A stretch of DNA of 64,000 nucleotides from Spirosoma sp. (GTDB lineage Bacteria > Bacteroidota > Bacteroidia > Cytophagales > Spirosomataceae). Shown here piece after piece: positions 41,401 through 51,897 of the stretch (position 1 is its first letter; each line of letters starts with the position of its first letter). Where the stretch lies: assembly GCF_026391055.1 (NCBI RefSeq), contig NZ_JAPLET010000022.1, positions 310,001-374,000 of the forward strand. The letters run 5' to 3'. Position numbers and translations under genes: made by a program. Below the pieces are notes generated by a model. That model ran no database searches. It was given only the letters and a program-made list of their open reading frames with translations, and was not told the DNA's origin.

Positions 41401-42679
41401 CGGTAAAGCCGGACAAACGGGGCTCGATCTGATCTATCAAATTGACCCGCTGGTTCCTCTCCAAATTCTAGGTGATAGCCTGCGTCTGCGGCAGATTTTG
41501 ATCAATCTGGTGGGCAACGCCGTTAAGTTTACACATCAGGGCGAAGTTATGGTTGGCGTACAGCTCGTTACTGTCCGGCCCGATCAAACGGTTGAGTTAG
41601 GCTTTACGGTGCGTGATACGGGCATCGGTATTCCCGCCAGCAAAATCGGTCAGCTTTTCAAGGCGTTTTCTCAGGTCGATTCGTCTCACAGCCGTCAATA
41701 CGGCGGTACCGGTCTGGGCCTGATTATTAGTCAGCGCCTGATTGAGTTAATGGGTGGAGTGATTCGGGTAGAAAGTGAGGTGGGGAAAGGTACTGCGTTC
41801 CGGTTTACCCTGGTATGCCAGACGGGCGAAGAAAAAAAGCCAGCAGCCTATGGACCAGAAAGTGCGATTGCCGGTAAGTCGGTACTTATCGTGGACGACA
41901 ACGGAGCTAGCCAGGGTGCTCTCCGTACTCAACTTGAGCGCTGGCATCTACGCCCTGCTCTGGCCGGATCAGGCCGGGAAGCGCTGGTGCTAATGGCTCG
42001 GCATGGTCCTTTCGATCTGGTTATTATCGATCAGCAGATGCCGGAAATGGATGGCATTGAACTCGCTGGAAAAATAAGACGAAGCTACCCGGCTGTACCG
42101 CTTATTTTACTAAGCTGGGTGGGCGATCAACGCCGAAAAAAACATGCCGATCTGTTCTCTGGCATGATTACCAAGCCCATCCATTATAACCACTTGGGCC
42201 AGTCCGTTCAACAGGCACTTACGCTCCAGGAGAATACGTCTCCCCAGCTTACAGATCGCTCACAATCTGCATATAAAGTGGATTTTGCCCGTCAGTACCC
42301 TTTGCGGATACTGATTGCTGAAGATAATCCCATCAATGTAAAACTTCTGGTTCGGGTCCTCAATAAACTTGGTTATTCGCCAACTGTCGCCAACAACGGG
42401 CAGGAGGTACTGGTGCGGTTACCTGAGGGATTTGACTTAATTTTGATGGACATTCAGATGCCGGAAATGGATGGGCTGGAAGCGACGCGACTTATCCGCC
42501 AGCAAGCCATCCGGCAACCCTGGATCATAGCCCTAACGGCCGATGCTATGCTGGAAGACCGGGAACTGTGTTTGGCTGCCGGTATGAATGAGTACATGTC
42601 GAAACCCCCCGTTCTGTCTCAATTGACAAAATCGCTCCAACAAGTGAGCCTGATGAGCCGGAATCTGGAATTCAGATAG
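38459..42679 (+). CDS. Reg_prop hybrid sensor kinase with two receivers
   Basis: A 1406-residue sensor. The ATG at 38459 follows an in-frame TTG at 38453 and gives a good signal peptide (to about residue 21). Propeller repeats ([15 protein letters not shown]) run to about 690, then a Y_Y_Y domain, one helix at about 802-822, a coiled coil, HisKA with His903 ([10 protein letters not shown]), an ATPase domain ([21 protein letters not shown]), and two receivers with Asp1191 ([10 protein letters not shown]) and Asp1331 ([10 protein letters not shown]). No HPt and no DNA-binding domain are seen, so the signal must pass to a separate protein. It is closely related to the kinase at 43698. Confidence 0.92.
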   Translation: MSFRSFLSVLYGLVALQLAHAQSYTKRFSHLTTDEGLSQNNVTCILQDKRGFMWFGTRDGLNKYDGYTFTLYQNVPQKSTSLSNSYVHTVFEDAQGRLWVGTDESGLSLFDSDTEVFTNFQHLPGIKNSLSHNKVMAIAQDAQGYLWVGTAGGGLDKFDPRHRTFTHYTQQAAQPGSLSNNNVSSLFIDRAGTLWIGTDGGGLDRFDKASGLFTHYRHRPTDNRSLSHDQVTTCFEDTQGRFWIGTEGGGLNRLDRATGQFTRYQHPSDYPAQLPQNNVMVLAEDNDHTIWIGTQNGGIDLLHKDGSFTHYRYDKDDTGGLNNGSIYAMYRDRVGAMWVGTYSGGVNKIDALPLKFKLYQHTRGSTSNLTNNNILAIREDGRGDLWLGTDGGGICVLKKGMSVFTAYQDKRQSASLFGRNYVLAIYEDSDKRIWTGNYKGGLCLFDRASNTFVQKGGFDQLSISVILEARNGIFWLGTFEDGLIRYDRRTGATTRYRANPSQPGQLNYHTITTLWEDKAGKIWIGTEGGGINVFHPDKNRFTQYQYERQNPRSLSNNMVTFIFESSTGQLWVGTNGGLNKFDAQSQTFTAYGRSKGIANDVIQGILEDRRGTLWLSTNKGLTAFNPKTYKVRNFDSSDGLQGSSFNRSAMFRSPGGQFFFGGLSGLNSFYPDSLGYNPFVPPVYMTDFQIFNKPVHAGEEGAPLVKAVTATRDITLSYDQTVLSFGFAALNYSFPGKNQYAYKLENFDKDWTQAGTKRTATYTNLDPGDYVFRVKASNNDGVWNNAGTYVNLHIVPPFWQTWWFRSLLLLALLGILYTVYQVRVHTIRQQKITLQNQVQERTREVTKQKQELVKQAIHLQILNEKLEQQYGRLAQQSVLEQQARLGAETANKAKSVFLATMSHEIRTPLNGVIGMTALLEDTPLSEEQREYAHTIRSCGESLLGVINDILDFSKIESGKMELEQQPIELRSCLEEVLDMFAGKAGQTGLDLIYQIDPLVPLQILGDSLRLRQILINLVGNAVKFTHQGEVMVGVQLVTVRPDQTVELGFTVRDTGIGIPASKIGQLFKAFSQVDSSHSRQYGGTGLGLIISQRLIELMGGVIRVESEVGKGTAFRFTLVCQTGEEKKPAAYGPESAIAGKSVLIVDDNGASQGALRTQLERWHLRPALAGSGREALVLMARHGPFDLVIIDQQMPEMDGIELAGKIRRSYPAVPLILLSWVGDQRRKKHADLFSGMITKPIHYNHLGQSVQQALTLQENTSPQLTDRSQSAYKVDFARQYPLRILIAEDNPINVKLLVRVLNKLGYSPTVANNGQEVLVRLPEGFDLILMDIQMPEMDGLEATRLIRQQAIRQPWIIALTADAMLEDRELCLAAGMNEYMSKPPVLSQLTKSLQQVSLMSRNLEFR

Positions 42680-42785
42680 GCTGCTTTCTTCTGGATTCTG
42701 TTTGGTCATAAACGGTTGGAGTATTCATTGAGGCTTTACCAGAACAAACCTGAATAGTTTTGAATCGGCTTGGCCAGCTGGGTAT

Positions 42786-43424
42786 TTAGACAGATAAAGC
42801 CGTCTTTTTGTGCTCTTTCAGAGTGTATATCAACACCGCAAGACCGGCTAATAATGCAATACCAAACATCAGCAGGAGTGATAGGAACGACTGAATGGTC
42901 AACTTGGCGAGTATGGATAGGCCAGCATAAAAAAGCCCCAAATAAGCCCAGCTTCGACTTCTCATGAGCGGGTACACCTCATCGACGAACGTGGACTGAG
43001 CCGGCAGGACAACCACCCTGAGCCGATTCCAGTCCCATACAAGCAGATAAATGTTGGCTAGTAGCATTAGAAACGTGATAACGGGTGTTCCGGCGAAGTA
43101 ATAGGAAATAGTAATCACGAAGATGTTCAGTATGATGGGGAAGAACATCATGGCACCAAGCGTGCTGAGTACTTGAGTCATCAGCAAAAAACCAGCGATC
43201 AACTGTCCCCAGCCGATAAACTGCCAGTAAAGGCCTGACTGGTACAGGGTCTCGAAAAAATGCCAGGGGTCATGAATCGGTGCACCCGCTCCTGAACCGG
43301 TAGTAAAGCGCTGCCCCTGGATTTTGACGATACTGGCAAAGACAAACGCCCCGCCAATGAGGTACCGTAGGTAGATTGTGAAAAGTTGAATAAGGATCAG
43401 TTGTTTCAGTTTCAGTACATTCAT
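42786..43424 (-). CDS. DoxX-like membrane protein
   Basis: A 212-residue protein with about five hydrophobic helices and the DoxX-like pattern FAVIK/IVKIQGQRF, GWGQLIAGFLLMTQ and the lipid-facing WQFIGWGQ. It is drawn from the ATG at 43424; an upstream start adds 33 residues that lack homology to the family. DoxX relatives are tied to redox and to lipid/thiosulfate metabolism, but no specific role can be given here. It lies between the two paralogous kinases and faces away from the second, so they may share a divergent promoter region (43425-43697). Confidence 0.75.
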   Translation of the reverse strand: MNVLKLKQLILIQLFTIYLRYLIGGAFVFASIVKIQGQRFTTGSGAGAPIHDPWHFFETLYQSGLYWQFIGWGQLIAGFLLMTQVLSTLGAMMFFPIILNIFVITISYYFAGTPVITFLMLLANIYLLVWDWNRLRVVVLPAQSTFVDEVYPLMRSRSWAYLGLFYAGLSILAKLTIQSFLSLLLMFGIALLAGLAVLIYTLKEHKKTALSV

Positions 43425-43697
43425 TTGTTGAGGTAACCGGGTATGTTTGTCCAGATGAGTAGAAACTAACCAGGTACGAATAAATAGGGATAAAGACGAA
43501 TGCACAACCGAATAATGACGCACGGTTTTAATAAAGGAAAAGGTAGCTTGCTGCTTGAGAAGTTAAGTCTTTTACCTTGGTGTAAACTGTAGTTTTTACT
43601 ACATTGCAAGTTAATTATTGTATGTAAATAAGTGTTTCGTGGATATATTATATTGTCAATAATTCCATAAGATAGCTTATGCCCCGCCTTATAAACG

Positions 43698-46600
43698 ATG
43701 CCTGTCCTTTTATTTTGCTTGCTGCTTGTCGGGCTTTGGCCGGGGCAATCCGTTCAGGGACAGTCGAAAAACGGCCAGTTTACCTATCTGACCACCAGGC
43801 AGGGTCTTTCGCAGGACAATGTAACCTGCATCCTTCAGGACCGCAGAGGGTTTATGTGGTTTGGTACGCAGGATGGGCTGAACAAATTTGATGGATATAC
43901 GTATACGCTTTACCGAAATAGTCCACAGAAGCCTAATAGCCTCAGTCATAATTTTATTCATACCCTATTTGAGGACAAACAAGGCCGCTTGTGGGTGGGT
44001 ACAGATGATGGGGGGCTCAGTTTATTCGATGCCTATACCGAAACGTTTACAAACTACAAGCACATTCCGGAACGGTCAACCAGCCTGGCTCATAATAAGG
44101 TCATGGCAATTGCCCAGGATAGCGCTGGTTACCTCTGGGTTGGAACAGCCGGTGGTGGACTGGATCGATTTGATCCTCAACAAAGAATCTTTACTCATTA
44201 TACCCATCAGGCGGCCAATCCGGCCAGCTTAATTGACAATCGGGTCAGTTCCATCTTCATTGATCAGAGCGGAGTTATCTGGATTGGTACCGACGGCAGC
44301 GGTTTAGATCGGCTGGATCAGAGGCATAATTTCTTTACCCATTTTCAGCACGATCCGGCTCGGCCTACTTCCTTAAGCCATAATCGGGTAACTACCTGCC
44401 TAGAAGACTCCAGGGGGCGCTTCTGGGTTGGTACCGAAGGGGGCGGCTTAAATCTGCTTGACCGAACCCTTGGAACCTTTAAGCACATTCAACAGACAAC
44501 TCAGCCGCCCCGACAACTCTCCCATAATGATGTGATGGTGCTGGCCGAAGATAATGACCATACCTTGTGGATTGGCACCCAGAATGGGGGGATTACACTC
44601 CTGCATCCCAACGGCACATTCTCCTACTACACGTATCAGGCCGATAACAACGACTGCCTTAATAACGGCTCCATCTACTCGATGTATCGGGACCCCGTTG
44701 GTACGATGTGGGTGGGCACCTATTCGGGGGGCGTCAACAAACTGGATGCCCTTCCGTCAAAATTCGGCCTGTATCAGCGAAGACCCCAAAACACCAGCAA
44801 ACTGACCCATAATAATATCCTGACAGTTCGGGTCGACCAGGAGGGCGATTTGTGGCTGGGTACTGATGGAGGAGGTATCAATATCCTTCGGAAAGGACAG
44901 TCCGTTTTTAAAGCCTATCAGTACACCGGTCGGGATGCTTCGTCAAATCCCCAAAATTTTGTCCTCACCGTTTATGAAGATCGCCGGAAGCGAATATGGA
45001 CGGGTAATTTTAAAGGAGGGTTGACCCTGTTCAACCGGGCCAAGGGTCGCTTTGAGCCAAAGGGTAATTTCAGTCCATTGAGTATCAGTGCTATCATGGA
45101 GGCCAGAAATGGTATCTTTTGGATGGGAACCTTCGAAGGAGGAGTAATTCGCTATGATCCGGAAACGGATACCAGTACCCGGTTTGATGCGAATCCCGGC
45201 CAGGTCGGTCAGCTTAATTACCACACGGTTACCGCCTTATGGGAAGATCGAAGCGGTAATATCTGGCTGGGCACGGATGGGGGCGGGATCAATGTTTTTC
45301 ACCCCGCGACGAAGCAGTTTACCCAGTACATGCGGGATACTAAAAATGCCGGAAGTTTACCAAATAATCAGGTCAATGTCCTTTTCGAAAGTAAGTCGGG
45401 CCAACTTTGGATCGGTACTAATAGCGGCTTGAGTCGATTTGATGCGCGTACCCAAACGTTTACTACGTTCCGTCAGGAGGATGGCCTGGTCAACGAAGTT
45501 ATCAAAGGTATTCTGGAGGATAAGCAAGGCACCCTGTGGTTTAGTACCAACAAAGGAATAAGTTCGTTTAAGCCCGCTACCCATGCCATCCGAAACTACA
45601 CTGCCAGTGATGGCCTGCAGGAGAATTCCTTTAACCGGATGGCTTGTTTTGCGGGAAAAGACGGAGAGTTGTTTTTTGGGGGCGTAAGTGGTCTCAATAG
45701 TTTTAATCCCGACAGTTTACGAGACAACCCCTTCATTCCGCCCGTTTATATTACCGAATTTCAGTTGTTTAACCGGTCGGTCCGGGTTGACGATCCACAG
45801 TCCGTTCTCCATAGGGTCATCAGTGAAACCCATGATATTACCCTCAACTACGATCAATCGGTACTGTCGTTCGAATTTGCCGCGCTGAATTATACCCTAT
45901 CGGGCATAAACGAGTACGCTTATAAACTCGAGGGCTTCGACACCGACTGGATTCCGGCGGGTACCAAGCGTACGGTGAGTTATACGAATCTGAATCCGGG
46001 CGATTATGTATTCCGGGTCAGGGCATCCAATAACGATGGGGTCTGGAATCGAACGGGTACGTTTGTCCGTCTGCATATTATTCCTCCGGTTTGGCAAACG
46101 GGTTGGTTCAAAGGCCTGTGTATGTTATTGATGCTGTGTGTGCTGTATGTCATATACCGCCTGCGGGTCCAGCAAATAAAAGCCCAGCAGGTATACTTGC
46201 AGGACCAGGTGCGGGAACGAACCCGCGAGGTGCTGCAACAACGGCAGGAGCTTCAGGACCAGGCCCTTTATGTCGAGTTGTTACAGGCCAAAGTAGACCA
46301 GCAGGCGGCCCGCCAGGAGCTTCAGGATAGTGAACAGCGGTTTCGTGAAATGGCGGATAATGTCGATGAAATTTTCTGGATACGGGATTTGCATGAACCC
46401 CGGTTTCTGTACATGAACCCGGCATATGAAACGTTTAGTGGCCAAAGCCCACAGACTTTAATAGAAGATCCATTGGCATTTTTGTCTTGTATTGTGGGAG
46501 AGGACCGGGCTGCCGTGCGGGAGTCGTTTCTGAACCCGGAGCACCAGGGTAACTTTCGTTTTAGGATTCGTCATCGGGACGGGCGTGTTTTCTGGATGAA

Positions 46601-47426
46601 TGCCCGGGTATTTTTAGCGAGGAATCAGGACAGTCTGCCCATCCGCTGGATTGGCGTATCCACCGATATTACTACGGCCATTGAGAAAGAGCATATTCTG
46701 GAAGAGTCGCTGGTAAAAGAGCGCAATCTGAACCAGTTGAAATCGCAGTTCATTGAAACGGCTTCCCATGAGTTCCGGACACCACTCACAGTCATTAGTT
46801 CGAGTGCGGAACTGGTAAGGTTCTATGTCAATCGATTTGCACCCAGCTCTTCTTTGGCCCCGATTACCCGCCACCTTGATGTGCTGTTCACGAAAGTAGG
46901 CTCACTCAATATGTTAATCGATGATACGCTTACCCTAAGTAAAATCGATGAGGGGAAGGTCAGGTTACACCTGGAATGGGTCGATCTGGTGGCACTGAGC
47001 CGGGAGGTAATTCAGTCTAATTTTAGTCAGGGTAAGTCCAATGAGCAATTGGTTCAGCTAGAGGTACGGGGTTATGCTGTGGATATACAGATAGATCGAA
47101 ATTTACTGATCCATATACTGAGCAATCTGCTAAGTAATGCGCTGAAATTTTCTACTACCCCACCCCGCCTGATTCTTGAGTATAAACCTGAGGAGGTGAG
47201 GCTATTGGTGAGCGATAAAGGGATGGGAATACCGGCTAACGAATTGCAGTATTTGTTCAACAAGTTCTTCCGGGCAACGAATGTGAATGCCATCCAGGGA
47301 ACGGGCCTTGGTCTGGCAATCTGCCGTGAATATGTTAGGTTACAGGGGGGGCGGATTGAAGTTGAGAGTATAGAAGGTAAAGGAACCACATTCACCGTAA
47401 TGCTACCACTTCGCAGGAGTTTGTAA
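43698..47426 (+). CDS. Reg_prop sensor kinase with PAS domain, no receiver
   Basis: A 1242-residue sensor. The signal peptide covers about residues 1-22, propeller repeats run to about 690, then Y_Y_Y (about 700-785), one helix (about 797-820), a coiled coil, a PAS domain (about 865-985), HisKA with His1024 (ETASHEFRTP), and an ATPase domain (ILSNLLSNALKF, KGMGIP, TGLGLAI). No receiver or DNA-binding domain follows. Its propeller half aligns from end to end with the kinase at 38459, so the pair arose by duplication and then diverged in the cytoplasmic part. Its partner regulator is not visible here. Confidence 0.92.
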   Translation: MPVLLFCLLLVGLWPGQSVQGQSKNGQFTYLTTRQGLSQDNVTCILQDRRGFMWFGTQDGLNKFDGYTYTLYRNSPQKPNSLSHNFIHTLFEDKQGRLWVGTDDGGLSLFDAYTETFTNYKHIPERSTSLAHNKVMAIAQDSAGYLWVGTAGGGLDRFDPQQRIFTHYTHQAANPASLIDNRVSSIFIDQSGVIWIGTDGSGLDRLDQRHNFFTHFQHDPARPTSLSHNRVTTCLEDSRGRFWVGTEGGGLNLLDRTLGTFKHIQQTTQPPRQLSHNDVMVLAEDNDHTLWIGTQNGGITLLHPNGTFSYYTYQADNNDCLNNGSIYSMYRDPVGTMWVGTYSGGVNKLDALPSKFGLYQRRPQNTSKLTHNNILTVRVDQEGDLWLGTDGGGINILRKGQSVFKAYQYTGRDASSNPQNFVLTVYEDRRKRIWTGNFKGGLTLFNRAKGRFEPKGNFSPLSISAIMEARNGIFWMGTFEGGVIRYDPETDTSTRFDANPGQVGQLNYHTVTALWEDRSGNIWLGTDGGGINVFHPATKQFTQYMRDTKNAGSLPNNQVNVLFESKSGQLWIGTNSGLSRFDARTQTFTTFRQEDGLVNEVIKGILEDKQGTLWFSTNKGISSFKPATHAIRNYTASDGLQENSFNRMACFAGKDGELFFGGVSGLNSFNPDSLRDNPFIPPVYITEFQLFNRSVRVDDPQSVLHRVISETHDITLNYDQSVLSFEFAALNYTLSGINEYAYKLEGFDTDWIPAGTKRTVSYTNLNPGDYVFRVRASNNDGVWNRTGTFVRLHIIPPVWQTGWFKGLCMLLMLCVLYVIYRLRVQQIKAQQVYLQDQVRERTREVLQQRQELQDQALYVELLQAKVDQQAARQELQDSEQRFREMADNVDEIFWIRDLHEPRFLYMNPAYETFSGQSPQTLIEDPLAFLSCIVGEDRAAVRESFLNPEHQGNFRFRIRHRDGRVFWMNARVFLARNQDSLPIRWIGVSTDITTAIEKEHILEESLVKERNLNQLKSQFIETASHEFRTPLTVISSSAELVRFYVNRFAPSSSLAPITRHLDVLFTKVGSLNMLIDDTLTLSKIDEGKVRLHLEWVDLVALSREVIQSNFSQGKSNEQLVQLEVRGYAVDIQIDRNLLIHILSNLLSNALKFSTTPPRLILEYKPEEVRLLVSDKGMGIPANELQYLFNKFFRATNVNAIQGTGLGLAICREYVRLQGGRIEVESIEGKGTTFTVMLPLRRSL

Positions 47427-47613
47427 CTTGTTGAGTCGTTACGCTGGATGCGTTTCAGCCGAATCAGTATACGGGCCATCTGGTTGTTCATCTGGCTAAT
47501 TGGATAGGCAAGCTCATCTGCTTCGTCAGGCAAAAGCCGAATGTGCAGTAATCTGCAAAATTTTTGTAGTTTTAGGGTACCTCGTTCATCCTCATGTACA
47601 TACCTTAACAACT

Positions 47614-48930
47614 ATGGCAACCCGCAGGACTTTCTTCCGCCAAACCGCAGCCGCAGCGACCGGTGCACTGACGCTTCCACAGTTTTTACCCGAAACGTTT
47701 GCCAATCCAATCGCCACGGCCGATGTCGGGCTGAAGTCGGCCGCCGAATGGGCGCAGGATGAAGATTTCTGGTCCTGGATAAAGTCTGAGTATACTGTAT
47801 CGCCCAATCTGCTCAACCTGAACAATGGGGGCGTTTGTCCGCAGCCTAAAGTTGTACAGGACGCGCACATCCGGTTTTATCAGTATTGCAACGAAGCGCC
47901 GTCCTATTACATGTGGCGGATTCTGGATCAGGGCCGGGAAGCCCTGCGGAGCAAACTGGCCGATTTAGGTGGCTGTTCGGCGGAGGAAATCGCTATCAAC
48001 CGAAACGCCACCGAAGGACTGAATACAGTCATCTTCGGACTGAATTTAAAAGCGGGGGATGAAGTCGTGCTCACAAAACAGGATTACCCAAACATGCTTA
48101 ACGCCTGGAAACAGCGCGAAAAACGGGACGGCATTAAGCTTGTTTACCTGGATCTGAACCTGCCCAGCGAAGACGACGACGCCCTGGCCGAGCAGTACAT
48201 CCGGGCGTTTACACCCCGTACCAAAGTGGTGCATGTTACGCACATGATTAACTGGATTGGACAGGTGATGCCCGTTCGGAAGATTGCCGATGCTGCCCAC
48301 AAACGTGGTATTGAGGTGATTGCCGATGGCGCTCACTCCTTCGCCTTGTTCGATTTCAAGATTCCCGACCTCGGCTGCGACTATTTTGCAAGTAGCCTGC
48401 ATAAGTGGCTGTCTGCCCCTTTTGGCAGCGGCATGCTGTATATCAGGCAGAACAAAATTAAAAATGTATGGGCTTTATTGTCGAACAACGAGCCCGACGG
48501 GCCGGATATTCGCAAGTTTGAGAGTCTGGGAACCCGCTCGTTTGCTTCCGAAATGGCCATCGGAACGGCGGTTGATTTTCATAACAGTATCGGCTCAGCC
48601 CGCAAGTTTGCCCGTGCTCACTTTCTTAAAAATTACTGGATGGAGCGGGTAAAAGATATTCCCGGCGTTAACATTCATACATCTCTTAAACCAGAGTTTG
48701 CCGGAGCTGTGGCACTGTTCTCCATCGATGGTATGAAACCCTCCGAAATAGACGGCCAATTGCTCAATCAGCACAAAATTCATACGGTGGGAATTGAGTG
48801 GGAAAACATTAAAGGAGTTCGGGTAACACCCCACGTCTATCACTCGCCCAAAGATCTGGATCGGCTGGTGGCAGCGATTACAGCCATAGCTGACAAACAG
48901 CTTGCCGTGGGAAAGCAAAAGAAAAGCTAG
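47614..48930 (+). CDS. Class V aminotransferase with Tat signal
   Basis: A 438-residue PLP enzyme of the isopenicillin-N-epimerase-like class V group. The ATG at 47614 gives ATRRTFFRQ, a twin-arginine signal with a hydrophobic AAAATGALTL stretch, so the protein is probably exported folded. The PLP lysine is in SLHKWLSAPFGSG, with DGAHSFALFD just before it. Reactions of the family include aminotransfer, desulfuration and epimerisation; which one applies is unclear. It is followed by a clear terminator. Confidence 0.85.
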   Translation: MATRRTFFRQTAAAATGALTLPQFLPETFANPIATADVGLKSAAEWAQDEDFWSWIKSEYTVSPNLLNLNNGGVCPQPKVVQDAHIRFYQYCNEAPSYYMWRILDQGREALRSKLADLGGCSAEEIAINRNATEGLNTVIFGLNLKAGDEVVLTKQDYPNMLNAWKQREKRDGIKLVYLDLNLPSEDDDALAEQYIRAFTPRTKVVHVTHMINWIGQVMPVRKIADAAHKRGIEVIADGAHSFALFDFKIPDLGCDYFASSLHKWLSAPFGSGMLYIRQNKIKNVWALLSNNEPDGPDIRKFESLGTRSFASEMAIGTAVDFHNSIGSARKFARAHFLKNYWMERVKDIPGVNIHTSLKPEFAGAVALFSIDGMKPSEIDGQLLNQHKIHTVGIEWENIKGVRVTPHVYHSPKDLDRLVAAITAIADKQLAVGKQKKS

Positions 48931-48952
48931 AACTACCTCTTCGGCCTAACAA

Positions 48953-48984
48953 AAAACGCTGACTCCAGAAGAGTCAGCGTTTTT
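48953..48984 (+). terminator. Intrinsic terminator
   Basis: AAAACGCTGACTC (48953-48965) pairs with GAGTCAGCGTTTT (48971-48983) across a 5-base loop, with a T-run. It ends the class V aminotransferase gene. Confidence 0.85.
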
Positions 48985-49188
48985 ATTATCTATCCACAGC
49001 AACATAAACCAAACTTGCATTGGTCTACATTGCCTAGTGAATACGCATGATTTAGCACGATTGTGGCAATACATATTTGCAGGACGTACAACCACCAGCG
49101 AAGCCAGTATAAGACGGGCGAAGAAGATGAATAGTTTTGTTGCGGTATGCGCTTTAAACGTTCAGTTAGTAACTGCCAGAAAAAGTCT

Positions 49189-50163
49189 ATGGATCAGGTG
49201 AAATGGGGTATAATTGGTTGCGGTGACGTGACCGAAGTGAAAAGCGGGCCTGCTTTCAATAAGGTGCCCAATTCTGAATTAGTAGCGGTGATGCGGAGAG
49301 ATGCCCAAAAAGCGGCCAATTATGCCTTCCGCCACCATGTGCCCGTTTGGTACAGCGATGCAGACGCGCTCATCAACGACCCTAATGTTAACGCTATCTA
49401 TGTAGCCACACCACCCGATAGCCATGCCGAATACGCCATTCGGGCTATGCGCGCCGGTAAACCGGTCTATGTCGAGAAACCGATGGCCCTCAATGCGGTT
49501 GAATGTGAAACCATGAATCGGGTCAGTAACGAAACGGGTGTGCCGCTCTTTGTCGCTTTTTACCGGCGGGCATTACCTTATTTTCTGAAAGTAAAAGAAC
49601 TCATTGACCAATACGTTATCGGCGACATCCGGTGTGTACTGATTCAGTTGCAGCAGCCGCCAGCCATTACTGAAGGACAGGTTCAGCCTAACTGGCGGGT
49701 ATCGCCTGGGGTGTCGGGTGGGGGACTCTTTCATGATTTAGCGTCACACCAGTTCGATTTTCTGGAATATGCGCTCGGTCCGATCAAAACGGCCAGCGGC
49801 CTTGCCAGAAATCAGGCGGGTCTTTATGCTGCCGACGACATTGTGGTGGCAAATTTCGAGTTTGAATCGGGGGTGTTGGGCACCGGAAGCTGGTGCTTTA
49901 CGGTAAATAAGGAACAGCGTACTGACCAGACACAACTGATTGGCTCCAAAGGCAAAATCACGTTCTGTTTCTTTGAGAAGTTCATCATTCGGGTCGAAAC
50001 CGAAAAGGGCCTGGACGAATACACAATCCCCTTTCCCGAGCATGTTCAGCAACCCCTCATCGATTTGGTTGTCAAAGACCTGCGCGGTGTTGGCAAAAGC
50101 ACAAGTACCGGCGAGACAGCTGCACGAAGCAGCTACATACTGGACCAAATAACCAGGCATTAA
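49189..50163 (+). CDS. Gfo/Idh/MocA family oxidoreductase
   Basis: A 324-residue NAD(P)-dependent dehydrogenase. WGIIGCGDVTEVKSG is the dinucleotide loop; YVEKPMALNAVE carries the family's conserved EKP motif; GGGLFHDLASHQFDFL is the catalytic-domain part with the key histidines. The substrate is likely a sugar or inositol, not identified. The ATG at 49189 (MDQVKWG) fits the family better than an upstream ATG at 49147. Its stop overlaps the stop of the convergent gene by three bases (50161-50163 with 50160-50162). Confidence 0.9.
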   Translation: MDQVKWGIIGCGDVTEVKSGPAFNKVPNSELVAVMRRDAQKAANYAFRHHVPVWYSDADALINDPNVNAIYVATPPDSHAEYAIRAMRAGKPVYVEKPMALNAVECETMNRVSNETGVPLFVAFYRRALPYFLKVKELIDQYVIGDIRCVLIQLQQPPAITEGQVQPNWRVSPGVSGGGLFHDLASHQFDFLEYALGPIKTASGLARNQAGLYAADDIVVANFEFESGVLGTGSWCFTVNKEQRTDQTQLIGSKGKITFCFFEKFIIRVETEKGLDEYTIPFPEHVQQPLIDLVVKDLRGVGKSTSTGETAARSSYILDQITRH

Positions 50164-51392
50164 TCCGTGGCCACTACCGTAAAGGACAGTCCGGAATGTG
50201 CTTGTAAACGGTTGAGCAGTTGATGGCCAAACCCGGCGGCCGGGGTATAAAAGCCGCCGGGTTTAGCCGTTTTTGCAATGTCCTGTGCTAAACAAAGCCC
50301 CGCCTGCGCGATCATTTTAGCCGTTGAGCCGTACCCTGGGTCTCGGTCGCCGGAAACGCGTACATGTATCGTTCGACCGATATCCGTTTTGCCGTAAACA
50401 TCATGCACAAAAAAGCCAGTGCGCTGCGCTTCCGGGCTGGGGCCTTCGCCGGGTTTGGGTAGAAAGCGGCCGATCAACCCCCGTAGCGGGCGGGCAGCTA
50501 CGGCCAGCATAAATCCGCCAATGCCCGCCGTTACCACTGTAGATGCCAACAACCCAACGACTCCTTTTCCTGTCAGCATGGCTTCGTTGTAGGTGAAATT
50601 CGGGTGATAGTGCAGGAACGCGTTAGAGCGCTGAACCACTTGCTCGTTAACAGCCGCCATCACAAAAGGAGCCATCCAGGCGTTGGCATCCTCATCATAT
50701 TTTACGGAAAGTATAGGGGTCTGTTTAGGGCGCTTATAATCAACCGGCGGACAAATACTATAGGGGTTTGCCAACTCTTTGCGCAGAGCCGCATCTGTAG
50801 AAGCCTCCTTTACCAGGTTGAGCACACTGGCAATCGTACCACCCGATGCACCACCTTTGACCGCTTTCACCCGCATTGTTACCGTTGAGCAGGCTGTGCC
50901 AAAATGGCCTTTCGCTTGTTGTTGAAGGTAGTAAACGCCCATATCGGATGGGATGGAATCGTACCCGCAGCAATGCACAATGCGGGCTCCGCTTTGTTTG
51001 GCCAGGGGTTCGTAGCGGTCAATCATTCGTTTTACCCAGTGCACTTCACCGGTCAGGTCGCAACAGTCCGTACCCGTTTCCGTGCAGGCTTTTACCAGCG
51101 GTTCGCCAGACAACGCATATGGCCCGACCGTCGAGATAACTACACGGGTTCGAGTACAAAGCGACTTTAACGTTTCTTCTGACTGGGCATCGGCCACGAT
51201 GACCGGTAGATGGTGAGCCATGTCGCCCAGAGAATCACGTAAAGCTAAAAGCTTCGATTCGGACCGGCCCGCAATCGCCCACTTCACCGACCGGCCAACA
51301 CCACACTCATCGAATAAATAGTGTGTGATGATCTGGCCTACAAAACTGGTAGCACCAAAAACAACAACATCGAACATGGAAGACTCGGCCAT
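50160..51392 (-). CDS. Saccharopine dehydrogenase-like / trans-acting enoyl reductase-like
   Basis: A 410-residue Rossmann-fold protein with VVFGATSFVGQ (cofactor loop) and the pattern VVISTVGPYALSGEPLVKAC and DLTGEVHWV, as in the saccharopine-dehydrogenase-like proteins that include the trans-acting enoyl reductases of actinobacteria. GCGYDSIPSD-type CCGYDSIPSDMGVYYL is characteristic of them. The substrate is not known; a lipid intermediate is possible. It converges with the Gfo/Idh gene and overlaps its end by three bases. Confidence 0.82.
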   Translation of the reverse strand: MAESSMFDVVVFGATSFVGQIITHYLFDECGVGRSVKWAIAGRSESKLLALRDSLGDMAHHLPVIVADAQSEETLKSLCTRTRVVISTVGPYALSGEPLVKACTETGTDCCDLTGEVHWVKRMIDRYEPLAKQSGARIVHCCGYDSIPSDMGVYYLQQQAKGHFGTACSTVTMRVKAVKGGASGGTIASVLNLVKEASTDAALRKELANPYSICPPVDYKRPKQTPILSVKYDEDANAWMAPFVMAAVNEQVVQRSNAFLHYHPNFTYNEAMLTGKGVVGLLASTVVTAGIGGFMLAVAARPLRGLIGRFLPKPGEGPSPEAQRTGFFVHDVYGKTDIGRTIHVRVSGDRDPGYGSTAKMIAQAGLCLAQDIAKTAKPGGFYTPAAGFGHQLLNRLQAHSGLSFTVVATD

Positions 51393-51561
51393 TGGTTTGT
51401 AGATACTTTGTTATTATTCGCACCAATAATTTTCAATCGGCAAGGTATCACGTTTCTTAATGAGCAACGAAAAAATATTTTACATACAAATAATGAATTA
51501 ATAGAAATCTATTACATACATTTAGGGAATTAATACGATGTTCAAGTAATTGAGTAAACCC

Positions 51562-51897
51562 ATGAAGGGAACCAACCTGGGAGAATTTGAAGAACTGGTG
51601 CTGCTGACCATTGCGGCACTGGTCAACGACGCCTACAGCGTGGCGGTTTGCGATGAATTGGAAAAACATACGGGTCGGGTGGCAAAGCTGGGCGTTGTAC
51701 ATGCTGTACTAAATCGGCTGGAAGAGAAAGGACTCGTGAAAAGCCGGATGGGCGAATCGACCAATGCACGAGGGGGCAAGCGTAAACGCTATTACGAGGT
51801 AACACATGCTGGTAAGATAGCGCTAACCCACGCGAAAGATGTGCGGGAGTCGCTCTGGCGAATCATTCCTGGCTTTAATCTGGAGGGGTTAATATGA
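51562..51897 (+). CDS. PadR family transcriptional regulator
   Basis: A 111-residue winged-helix repressor of the PadR type. LGEFEELVLLTIAAL opens the HTH, and VVHAVLNRLEEKGLVKSRMGE is the DNA-reading part with GKRKRYYEVTHAGK as the wing. The ATG at 51562 is used; a TTG four codons upstream is possible. Its stop overlaps the start of the FtsX-like permease gene by four bases (ATGA), so the two are translationally coupled and the regulator probably controls that permease operon. Confidence 0.92.
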   Translation: MKGTNLGEFEELVLLTIAALVNDAYSVAVCDELEKHTGRVAKLGVVHAVLNRLEEKGLVKSRMGESTNARGGKRKRYYEVTHAGKIALTHAKDVRESLWRIIPGFNLEGLI

